Position numbers and translations under genes: made by a program. Below are positions 1-5,625 of a stretch of 10,657 bases of DNA, piece after piece. The stretch is from contig JAHJBD010000077.1 of NCBI GenBank assembly GCA_018813725.1, positions 1-10,657 of the forward strand, written 5' to 3'. The stretch comes from Nanobdellota archaeon (lineage in GTDB: Archaea > Nanobdellota > Nanobdellia > Woesearchaeales > JAHJBD01). The notes below the pieces were generated by a model that did not search any database, was not told the origin of the DNA, and saw only the letters and a list, made by a program, of their open reading frames with translations. How positions within the stretch are numbered: position 1 is the first letter of the stretch; each line of letters starts with the position of its first letter.

Positions 1-330
1 GATATTTGTTTTCTCAATCTTTGCTATCTCTATCAATTTTTGGGCAATGACATAACGGTCTGCGCACATCAGTGGATATTCTCCTTGGTATAGAGCGTTG
101 AATTTAATTATGTACTTTATTATCTGTTCGTAAATATCTTTTTGAGCGTCAATTGTGTAATGCTTTACTGCTCCTAGCTGTTTAGCTTTGGTTTCAATCT
201 CATCTAGTTTTTCTTTGCTAAACCCTCCGGTATCTACTGTGACTGTAATTACATCATAGCCTTGTTCCATTAGATAAGGGATGCAAAAGGTTGTGTCAAG
301 GCCTCCTGAAAATGCTAGTATAGCTTTCAT
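1..330 (-). CDS. argG: Argininosuccinate synthase, N-terminal 110 residues (cut by window edge)
   Basis: This enzyme joins citrulline and aspartate with ATP to make argininosuccinate, the penultimate step of arginine synthesis in the cytoplasm. The visible part reads MKAILAFSGGLDTTFC, whose SGGLDTT (residues 8-14) is the PP-loop ATP-pyrophosphatase signature of the family. It continues with a TVDTGGFS segment and an EYPLMCADRYVIAQKLIEIA segment, which match the nucleotide and substrate region of ArgG. From memory, the VxTGGFS form resembles Bacteroidota-type ArgG more than the usual archaeal form. The start ATG (330-328) overlaps the TGA stop of the upstream carbamoyltransferase as ATGA, so the two are probably translationally coupled in one operon. 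The gene runs off the window at base 1, so about 290 or more residues are missing from view. An unrelated PP-loop enzyme is possible but unlikely given the partner gene. Confidence 0.93.
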   Translation of the reverse strand, partial: MKAILAFSGGLDTTFCIPYLMEQGYDVITVTVDTGGFSKEKLDEIETKAKQLGAVKHYTIDAQKDIYEQIIKYIIKFNALYQGEYPLMCADRYVIAQKLIEIAKIEKTNI

Positions 331-1310
331 TCTTTTTCACCTATCAAAGTTTTTAATATCGCTTTCTGGACATGAAGACGGTTTTCTGCTTCTTCATACA
401 CCAGTGAATTTTTTGAGTCAATCACTTGGTCAGTGACTATCATGTTTCGACGGACTGGTAGGCAGTGGCTGAAGTATGCTTGTTTTGGCATATTCTCTTT
501 GTTAACTATCCAGTTTTTGTGCTTATCTTGGATAGTTTTGTTGTAATTTCCGTATTGTTCTAAAGAGCCCCAACTTTTTGCATAGACAAAGTCTGCATCT
601 TTGAGGTCTTGTGTGTGTGTCTGTTTGAAATTTGCATTGTTTTTCTTGCAATTGTTCTTGGACTGCTTTATGTAATCTGGATCAAGGTCATACCCTTCTG
701 GGTTTGCGATAGTTATGTCCATCCCAAACATTGATGCTATCATTGCTGCTGAGTTAGCGACTGCTGTGTTCAAGGGTTTTGGATGGTATGCCCAGGTTAG
801 CACGAACTTTTTTCCTTTTGGATCGCCTAATTTTTCTATTATGGTCTGCATCATCGCTAAGGCTTGGCATGGATGTGATATTGTCTCCATGTTGATTACT
901 GGCTTATCAGACCATTTTACCATGTTTTTTAGTATCTTGTCTTTCTTTTCTTCATTCCAGTCTTTGAATTTTGGGAAGCATCGCAATGCTAATGCATCTC
1001 CATATTTGCACAATACTTTTGTAGCGTCTTTCAGATGCTCTTCTGCATCCTTGTCCATGATGGCTCCTTCTTCAATCTCTAAGCCCCATGAACTTTTACC
1101 TGGCTCTATTGATATGTTATGGCCGCCAAGTTGATGCATGGCAAGGTCAAAGCTGGTTTTTGTTCTTGTTGAGGGATTCATAAATATGCTTATCAGTGTC
1201 TTTTGTTTCAACTGGCTGCCGAAGGGTTTTGCCTTGAAGCTTTTTGCCAGTTCCAATAATTTTTCTAGTTCTTGTTTTGTATGGTTTTCTATTGCTGTAA
1301 AGTGTTTCAT
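327..1310 (-). CDS. argF': N-acetylornithine carbamoyltransferase (AOTCase/SOTCase family)
   Basis: This 327-residue protein transfers the carbamoyl group of carbamoyl phosphate to an acylated ornithine in arginine synthesis. The carbamoyl-phosphate loop is NPSTRTKTSF (45-54), followed by LGGH (61-64), R110, the HPCQ motif (146-149), LTWAYHPKPLNTAVANSA (171-188) and HCLPVRRN (282-289). The YHPKPLNTAVANS block and the ending EAENRLHVQKAI are characteristic of the Xanthomonas N-acetylornithine enzyme and the Bacteroides N-succinylornithine enzyme, not of ordinary ornithine carbamoyltransferase. The specificity position (E92 in Xanthomonas, Pro in the succinyl enzyme) is E90 here, within DKDAEEH, so N-acetylornithine is the likely substrate. 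The Xanthomonas carboxylated lysine K302 corresponds to Ile291. The start ATG has a good ribosome-binding site (AGGTGAT), and argG follows with a 4-nt overlap. The product N-acetylcitrulline would need a deacetylase, which is not in view. Confidence 0.93.
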   Translation of the reverse strand: MKHFTAIENHTKQELEKLLELAKSFKAKPFGSQLKQKTLISIFMNPSTRTKTSFDLAMHQLGGHNISIEPGKSSWGLEIEEGAIMDKDAEEHLKDATKVLCKYGDALALRCFPKFKDWNEEKKDKILKNMVKWSDKPVINMETISHPCQALAMMQTIIEKLGDPKGKKFVLTWAYHPKPLNTAVANSAAMIASMFGMDITIANPEGYDLDPDYIKQSKNNCKKNNANFKQTHTQDLKDADFVYAKSWGSLEQYGNYNKTIQDKHKNWIVNKENMPKQAYFSHCLPVRRNMIVTDQVIDSKNSLVYEEAENRLHVQKAILKTLIGEKE

Positions 1311-1313
1311 ATT

Positions 1314-1320
1314 ATCACCT
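1314..1320 (-). promoter_or_regulatory. Ribosome-binding site of argF'
   Basis: On the minus strand AAAGGTGATAATATG places an AGGTGAT Shine-Dalgarno sequence 3 nt before the ATG. It supports this start and is notable because most other lead genes in the window have no such site and look leaderless. Confidence 0.75.
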
Positions 1321-1352
1321 TTAGAATTGTAAATGAAAAAGTCTACTGTCTT

Positions 1353-1360
1353 CTAATAAA
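1353..1360 (-). promoter_or_regulatory. Possible TATA box for the argF'-argG operon
   Basis: On the minus strand this reads TTTATTAG, preceded by the palindrome AAGAATTCTT (1360-1369). Using the window's usual 22-nt spacing, transcription would start near 1330. That gives a ~20-nt leader containing the ribosome-binding site. The box is weak, so the assignment is tentative. Confidence 0.35.
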
Positions 1361-1462
1361 AGAATTCTTCACGATGTTGGACAGTGTTGATTTTTTCATA
1401 AATCATAATATTTCGTCCTGATTTAAATAATTATTGACCTATATGGAACTGTTATTTTATAT

Positions 1463-1480
1463 TTGTTCCAAATGGAACAA
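1463..1480. promoter_or_regulatory. 18-bp palindromic operator candidate upstream of the ACT regulator
   Basis: TTGTTCCA-AA-TGGAACAA has two perfect 8-bp arms and a 2-bp spacer. It ends 10 bp before the TATA box of the ACT-domain gene. A further half site, TGGAAC, lies at 1443-1448. Position and symmetry suggest a binding site for a dimeric regulator, possibly the neighbouring ACT protein itself. It lies in the region shared with the divergent arginine operon, although about 100 bp from the proposed argF' TATA box. Confidence 0.6.
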
Positions 1481-1490
1481 ATTAGTTAAA

Positions 1491-1498
1491 TTTATATA
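1491..1498 (+). promoter_or_regulatory. TATA box of the ACT-domain regulator gene
   Basis: TTTATATA ends exactly 22 nt before the ATG at 1521. Archaeal transcription normally begins about 22-26 nt after the box, so the mRNA should start at or next to the ATG with no leader. Confidence 0.7.
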
Positions 1499-1520
1499 TT
1501 CTGTGGTGTTATTGTATTTT

Positions 1521-2144
1521 ATGACTACAACTGAACTTACAGAAAAATACATATCTGAGCATAAATCAATCAAAGATTGCCTGAAGAAAGGTTTGATAAA
1601 TTATTCTGCTTTGTCTAGGCTTATCGCCAAAGAATTAGGTATTGAAAAGAGCACTTCTCGTGAGGCTATATTGATCGCTGCTCGTCGTTTCAAGGAAAAG
1701 ATCAAGGGAACTGCACTTGAAGATAAGATAATTGGGTTGTTCAAGAAAAGCAATATTGAGATAAAGAACAATATTGTGATCTTTACAATTGAGAAGGATG
1801 TCTATCCAGACAGCTTGGTTGAGATTGAACAAAAGATCAAGAAGGAGAAAGGGATATTTTTTTCAATTGAAGGGACTAAGACTATCACTGTGATTGTGCA
1901 GGATCATTACTCTTCTTTATTTTCTAAGCTTAAGACTAAGATAATGTTAAAACAAGATAAGCTTGTTCTGATAACTGTGTCAAGCCCTGGTATTGAGTCT
2001 GTTCCTGGTGCAGTCAATTACCTGTCTGGACTTTTTTCAGAGCATGAGGTAAATATAGAAGAGTTCATGAGCTGTCATGATGATACCCTTATAGTCATAA
2101 ATTCAAAGGATTTTCAGAAAGTGATGGAGTTTCTAAATTTTTAA
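1521..2144 (+). CDS. ACT-domain amino-acid metabolism regulator, COG2150-like
   Basis: This 207-residue protein probably senses an amino acid and regulates metabolism. The C-terminal part (about 148-207) fits an ACT domain: a strand KLVLITVSS, then SVPGAVNYLSGLFSEHEVNI, then DDTLIVI. The Pro-Gly turn before the helix is the usual ligand region. Residues 85-130 look like a second, degenerate ACT-like unit. The first ~62 residues are helical and basic (SALSRLIAKELGIEKSTSRE), compatible with a helix-turn-helix. This layout recalls the archaeal family described as a predicted regulator of amino-acid metabolism containing an ACT domain. An upstream in-frame ATG at 1434 exists, but 1521 is preferred because it is exactly 22 nt after a TATA box. 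The gene diverges from the arginine operon, and a palindrome sits next to its promoter, so control of argF'-argG and itself is a reasonable inference. The ligand is unknown. Confidence 0.75.
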   Translation: MTTTELTEKYISEHKSIKDCLKKGLINYSALSRLIAKELGIEKSTSREAILIAARRFKEKIKGTALEDKIIGLFKKSNIEIKNNIVIFTIEKDVYPDSLVEIEQKIKKEKGIFFSIEGTKTITVIVQDHYSSLFSKLKTKIMLKQDKLVLITVSSPGIESVPGAVNYLSGLFSEHEVNIEEFMSCHDDTLIVINSKDFQKVMEFLNF

Positions 2145-2196
2145 GCACTATAGCTTTAATATTCTTAGGGCCTATAAAATTTATAACTTACTTACC

Positions 2197-2997
2197 TTAG
2201 GGACTACATAATCTCTTGGCATCTATCAACAGGTCAGAAGCGATGTAAGAATACCCTTTATGCTTTTTAAGAAGCATATCTCCTAAAACTCCGTTTATAT
2301 AGCTTGCGTTAATGGCTGATTGCGTATTAGTTAGTCCTTGCGCCTTAAAACCTGCGGCAAGTCCAGCTAGAACATCACCTGTGCCAGCTTTTGTCATACC
2401 TGGGTTTCCTGTCTTGTTGTAGAATGTTTTATCTTTAGTTATTATCTGGTCAACTTTTCCCTTCAAAAGGAGGGTATTGTTTCTTAGATATTTCTTGTAA
2501 TTGGTGATAGTTAATCTGGAGTTTTTCAGTAATATCTCAAACTCTCCATGGTGGGGTGTGAGGATGGCGTTGTCAACATCCTGCAAAGAGATTGATTTTA
2601 TTGCGTCAGCATCTATGATCAAAGTTTTGGTTGATTCTCTTATGTATTTTTTACAAAATGTTTTTGCGTGCATCCCTATGCCGTTACCTATCAATACAGT
2701 TGAGTAACCTTTTTCTTCTTTGAGGATGTCTTTTGCTCTTGAAGCGCAAAAATCATCGCCTTTGTATTTTTTTACGACCAGATCAGGGGAAAGTGCGTTT
2801 ATTGCCCAACCCACTTTTTCAGGGACAGCGACTGTTACCCAGTCTACACCTGTTCTTAATGCTGCTATGCCTGCTAATGCTACTGCTCCAACATAATCTT
2901 TACTGCCTCCTATTATCAGCAGTTTTCCGTTATCTCCTTTGTGGCTGCTCGCTGCTCTTTTAGGAAGGACTATGTCTTTTTTGGTGATGTATGGCAT
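2197..2997 (-). CDS. nnrD: ADP- or ATP-dependent NAD(P)HX dehydratase
   Basis: This 266-residue enzyme of the ribokinase-like YjeF C-terminal family uses a nucleoside phosphate to dehydrate damaged NADHX/NADPHX back to NAD(P)H. Visible motifs are HKGDNGKLLIIGGS (19-32), IIDADAI (127-133), ILTPHHGEFE (145-154) and GNPGMTKAGTGDVLAG (197-212), with the GTGD aspartate at 208 as the expected catalytic base. Its length matches the dehydratase domain alone. The epimerase partner (nnrE) is encoded separately at 5620-6225 on the same strand, whereas many bacteria and archaea fuse the two as one protein. The start ATG lies 22 nt after a TATA-like octamer and has no ribosome-binding site, so the message is probably leaderless. 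It diverges from the unknown 425-residue gene and converges with the ACT regulator. Confidence 0.93.
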   Translation of the reverse strand: MPYITKKDIVLPKRAASSHKGDNGKLLIIGGSKDYVGAVALAGIAALRTGVDWVTVAVPEKVGWAINALSPDLVVKKYKGDDFCASRAKDILKEEKGYSTVLIGNGIGMHAKTFCKKYIRESTKTLIIDADAIKSISLQDVDNAILTPHHGEFEILLKNSRLTITNYKKYLRNNTLLLKGKVDQIITKDKTFYNKTGNPGMTKAGTGDVLAGLAAGFKAQGLTNTQSAINASYINGVLGDMLLKKHKGYSYIASDLLIDAKRLCSP

Positions 2998-3019
2998 AAC
3001 TTATATCTGGTTGAATTAG

Positions 3020-3027
3020 TATAAATA
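3020..3027 (-). promoter_or_regulatory. TATA box of nnrD
   Basis: The minus strand reads TATTTATA, ending 22 nt before the nnrD ATG, and there is no Shine-Dalgarno sequence. A leaderless transcript is predicted. Confidence 0.6.
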
Positions 3028-3040
3028 TGTTATGGTAAAA

Positions 3041-3048
3041 TATTTAAA
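3041..3048 (+). promoter_or_regulatory. TATA box of the 425-residue unknown gene
   Basis: TATTTAAA ends 22 nt before the ATG at 3071. This decides the start: the TTG at 3059 and GTG at 3065 would lie upstream of the predicted transcription start. Confidence 0.6.
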
Positions 3049-3070
3049 TGACTGAGCTTTGTATGTGGTT

Positions 3071-4348
3071 ATGGAAATTCTAAAGAATGATGTAGCACAA
3101 GGGATAACACTTGGAGAGATTGTCTCAAGGGCTAATAGCAGATTGATTGAGTATACTAATGCTGTCTCTGATATAAACCGATATGTCTATGCATTAGCAG
3201 CTACTGGGGAAAAGGCCTATAGGATACATCTTGGCAAGAAGAAATTTCTAAGAAGCTATTCAGATATATTAGCTTTTTTTAAACAGATCATGAAGCCCAT
3301 AAATGAAATGAAATATGATGAACAGACAGCACAAGGTTTGTTTGAAAGGTTTAGGGCTCAATCTAATCAGCTTGTTGGTGAGTTAGAAGTGCTCGCCAAG
3401 ATGGTTAGTTCAGGTAATCTAGTGACAAAGGCTAAAGGGCTGGTGCAAGCGAATTTTAAGACTATACAAAGAGTATTTCGAACAGGCATAACCAATGATG
3501 TCAAAAGGCTATCTAGGGATATTGCCAAGTTTATCAGGGTGCTCGAAGGTAGTGAATTTAGGGCCAGGTTTTATGCTATGCAGAATTCACAGGGTAAAAG
3601 GAAAAAGAAGAAACTGGCTCATTATCTTAAGCATCTTTTAGGAAAAGACAGTGCATATTTTATGGACCTGCACAGAAAATCAATGGATATCATGCAGCTG
3701 ATCGCATTATCAGATATTACAAGAGAGCTGGAAAGTAATTTTACTGCGATAATCAATCTATTGAACAATACTGGAAGGGTTGTTAAGATGCAGACATTAA
3801 CTCCTGCTTATGATGATAAGACGCAAGTTCTTCATATCCTGCCAAAGACACAGAGCCAATTGATGGCTAGGGGCAATTCTGTGAATAATGGGATAGTATC
3901 TTCTTTTGGAGTAGAATTGGATCATATACAGGGGAAAAGGGCTAGGCTTAAGATGTTACTAAATAAATATACTGATGAACTTAAATCGCAAAGAGAGAAG
4001 ATTGATTCTTTTGCAAGAAAGATTGAGTTTACAAGATATTTTGGCGCTTATATCCAGACACAGAAAGAGCTTCTTACAAGAAGCTTTAGGCAAAGACTTG
4101 AGCAGGAGATGAGCAAGTCCAAATTTAATATGCCTGGACATGTTGCTGTTGCTATACCGCTTGATTACAAGCCTGCAAAAACTCGGGAAGAAAAACAAGA
4201 GTACATCCGGTTTGCTCCAGTTATCTACAGATTGTTTTGGCTTGAATGGGCTGTTGGTAAAGGTATTGCTATAGCTCTCAGGGAGCTTGATGGTAGGGAG
4301 AAATGGATCAAAGACCAGATGGCTAATCCTGTATATAAGATCGCTTAA
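3071..4348 (+). CDS. Uncharacterised helical, basic 425-residue protein
   Basis: I do not recognise this protein. It appears almost entirely alpha-helical, soluble and rich in Lys/Arg, with no signal peptide, no clear membrane segment and no metal-binding cysteines. Heptad-like stretches occur around 85-160 and 285-350, suggesting coiled coils. A very basic patch, QGKRKKKKLAHYLKHLLGK (174-192), could contact nucleic acid or acidic lipids. The C-terminal part has a compact segment, IRFAPVIYRLFWLEWAVGKG (379-398), that could be a buried or membrane-associated helix. The start ATG is chosen because it lies 22 nt after a TATA box. It is transcribed alone and ends tail-to-tail with the 92-residue gene, sharing the TTAA stop bases. 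Possible roles include a structural or nucleoid/membrane-associated scaffold, but nothing here proves any function. Confidence 0.8.
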   Translation: MEILKNDVAQGITLGEIVSRANSRLIEYTNAVSDINRYVYALAATGEKAYRIHLGKKKFLRSYSDILAFFKQIMKPINEMKYDEQTAQGLFERFRAQSNQLVGELEVLAKMVSSGNLVTKAKGLVQANFKTIQRVFRTGITNDVKRLSRDIAKFIRVLEGSEFRARFYAMQNSQGKRKKKKLAHYLKHLLGKDSAYFMDLHRKSMDIMQLIALSDITRELESNFTAIINLLNNTGRVVKMQTLTPAYDDKTQVLHILPKTQSQLMARGNSVNNGIVSSFGVELDHIQGKRARLKMLLNKYTDELKSQREKIDSFARKIEFTRYFGAYIQTQKELLTRSFRQRLEQEMSKSKFNMPGHVAVAIPLDYKPAKTREEKQEYIRFAPVIYRLFWLEWAVGKGIAIALRELDGREKWIKDQMANPVYKIA

Positions 4349-4623
4349 AGTGAATTAAGAACGTCGTCAATCTCTGCTTGATAGTCTGCTGGTACTTGTG
4401 CTGATGCTATAGCTTCTCTTACTGGGTCTTTTTGACCTTGCCTGTAATGGCTTAAGTATCCATAAAGCATAGGTACCCAATCCATTGGATCAGCACGGAT
4501 TCTTGAACACTCAACAGCTAGCGTCCTTACTGCTTCTGGCATTGTTGTTGGATCTGTAAGCAAATGCGCTTTTTGGTCTATCTTAGCATCAATTGTTGTG
4601 TTGAAGGGAATTACATCTGCCAT
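4345..4623 (-). CDS. Small uncharacterised 92-residue protein
   Basis: I do not recognise this acidic, probably helical small protein, which begins MADVIPFNTTIDAKI. It has no cysteine pairs forming a metal site and no membrane segment. Ile/Leu/Val and acidic residues suggest a compact globular domain, with a tryptophan- and tyrosine-rich centre (DWVPMLYGYLSHYRQ, 48-62). It is likely a real gene because it has its own TATA box exactly 22 nt before the ATG, and because its stop codon interlocks with that of the convergent 425-residue gene (the TTAA at 4345-4348 supplies both TAA stops). Function is unknown. Confidence 0.65.
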   Translation of the reverse strand: MADVIPFNTTIDAKIDQKAHLLTDPTTMPEAVRTLAVECSRIRADPMDWVPMLYGYLSHYRQGQKDPVREAIASAQVPADYQAEIDDVLNSL

Positions 4624-4645
4624 ATCTTAGTTATAGGAGAACCAG

Positions 4646-4653
4646 TATATAAA
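4646..4653 (-). promoter_or_regulatory. TATA box of the 92-residue gene
   Basis: The minus strand reads TTTATATA, ending 22 nt before the ATG at 4623. A leaderless transcript is predicted, which supports this short open frame as a gene. Confidence 0.65.
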
Positions 4654-4682
4654 TGTTTCGTTTTAGTACTACTTTTTAGTGA

Positions 4683-5210
4683 TTAAAATTTATTATAATC
4701 CAATATCTCTTTTACTTCTTTTCTTGGTTTTGGTTCAGGTGTTTCATCTGGAAAACCAATTACTATCGGCATGACTATCTCTAGATTGTCTGGGATATTG
4801 CACATGGTTCTTAATGTTTCAATGTTTTCAGGTAGCATGAGTGCGCCTAGGCATAAAGAGCCTAATCCAATATCTGTTGCTGCTAAAAGGATGTTCTGGA
4901 TTGCAAAAGAACAATCCACTTTTGCCCAAGGTGTCTTTTCTGATAATACTAAAATGATGTTTGTTTTTTCTAAGAATGAGGTGTCTTGAGGATAGATCTT
5001 TAATTTATCCCTGGCTTTTGCGTACATCTCTGCAATCTGTTTTAGCTTAGTCTTATCTTGAATTGCTATAAAATGCCATGGCTGACTGTTCATGCCAGAA
5101 GGTGCAAATCTTGCTGCGTCTATCAGTTTTTCAATGATATCTTTTGATATAGGTTTATCTTGGTATTTTCTAATAGATCTTCTTTTCTTTATGGCTTCTG
5201 ATGTTTCCAT
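4683..5210 (-). CDS. Nitroreductase-family FMN oxidoreductase
   Basis: This 175-residue protein is a member of the NADH oxidase/nitroreductase fold family, FMN-dependent homodimers that reduce nitro compounds, quinones or flavins with NAD(P)H. The N-terminal AIKKRRSIRKYQDKPI (6-21) carries the phosphate-binding arginines. PSGMNSQPWHF (37-47) is the usual FMN/dimer-interface loop, and GLGSLCLGAL (115-124) matches the conserved Gly-rich turn. The ending IGFPDETPEPKPRK (151-164) is typical for the family, and the length fits the short subgroup. The physiological substrate cannot be told. The start at 5210 is chosen over an in-frame ATG at 5249 because it lies exactly 22 nt after a TATA box, and the longer start would overlap that box. 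The gene diverges from the HNH nuclease gene and seems to share its TATA box. Confidence 0.92.
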   Translation of the reverse strand: METSEAIKKRRSIRKYQDKPISKDIIEKLIDAARFAPSGMNSQPWHFIAIQDKTKLKQIAEMYAKARDKLKIYPQDTSFLEKTNIILVLSEKTPWAKVDCSFAIQNILLAATDIGLGSLCLGALMLPENIETLRTMCNIPDNLEIVMPIVIGFPDETPEPKPRKEVKEILDYNKF

Positions 5211-5232
5211 ATCATTGTGGTAGAAGAAAGTG

Positions 5233-5240
5233 TTTATATA
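5233..5240. promoter_or_regulatory. Single central TATA box shared by two divergent genes
   Basis: TTTATATA on the plus strand reads TATATAAA on the minus strand. Exactly 22 nt separate it from the HNH ATG (5263) and exactly 22 nt from the nitroreductase ATG (5210). The whole 52-bp gap thus has one TATA box at its midpoint. No other TATA-like octamer at the right distance was seen for either gene. Confidence 0.7.
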
Positions 5241-5262
5241 TCTTATCACTAAACTAAATATT

Positions 5263-5625
5263 ATGCCACGTTATCCAAGAATATCAGACACTCCTGACAG
5301 GTTTGATAGATATGGGAATAAGCTTTGCAGGAATTGTGATGAAACTGTAAGTGAGGGAAGAAGGCATTACTGCTCTGAGAAATGCATGGAGGAGTTCAAC
5401 AGGAACAATTCATGGTTTTTTGTACGGAAGGATGTTCTTAGAAGGGATAAGTATAGGTGCAGTATCTGCAACAAATGTTTCAGAAAGGCTTTCCTTGATG
5501 TTGACCATATAATCCCAGTTAGGATGGGTGGAAAATTCTTTGAGAAAGCAAACCTTAGGACATTATGCAAGGAATGCCATAAGGCAAAGAGTAAGCTTGA
5601 TAGTGAAGCGCTTTCTGGTCTATAA
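5263..5625 (+). CDS. Zinc-finger plus HNH endonuclease
   Basis: This 120-residue protein has two metal-binding parts. The first (22-41) is C22-x2-C25 ... YCSEKC (C37-x3-C41), a short zinc finger similar to those in archaeal DUF2116-like proteins. The second (about 60-110) is an HNH nuclease domain: CSIC (66-69), DVDHIIPVRMGG (79-90) with D81/H82, N97 in ANLRTLC, and CKECH (102-106). The last three supply the catalytic and metal-binding residues, so the enzyme appears intact. HNH domains cut DNA by a one-metal mechanism, and the role may be repair, defence or restriction. Here it is not next to a methylase or phage genes. The start ATG lies 22 nt after the shared TATA box. The last 6 nt overlap the convergent nnrE stop. 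Lys/Arg-rich surroundings fit DNA binding. Confidence 0.88.
   Translation: MPRYPRISDTPDRFDRYGNKLCRNCDETVSEGRRHYCSEKCMEEFNRNNSWFFVRKDVLRRDKYRCSICNKCFRKAFLDVDHIIPVRMGGKFFEKANLRTLCKECHKAKSKLDSEALSGL

Noticed and set aside
715..1134. Plus-strand open frame of 139 codons antisense to argF'
   Set aside because: It lies wholly opposite a gene with clear family motifs; its translation has no recognisable domain and no promoter or ribosome-binding site.
1345..1385. Inverted repeat ACTGTC ... GACAGT upstream of argF'
   Set aside because: The arms are only 6 bp and 29 bp apart, which is expected by chance in AT-rich DNA; it is not strong enough to call an operator.
1434..1520. Upstream in-frame start adding 29 residues to the ACT-domain protein
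   Set aside because: The extension would be encoded across the palindrome and the TATA box; the ATG at 1521 fits the promoter spacing.
2164..2202. CTTAGGG direct repeat and TATAAAATTTATA palindrome between the convergent ACT and nnrD genes
   Set aside because: Too short to call a repeat family. A promoter makes no sense between two gene ends, and a terminator is not clear because no long T run follows either stop.
3059..3070. TTG start adding four residues to the 425-residue protein
   Set aside because: It lies before the predicted transcript start; the ATG at 3071 fits the 22-nt spacing.
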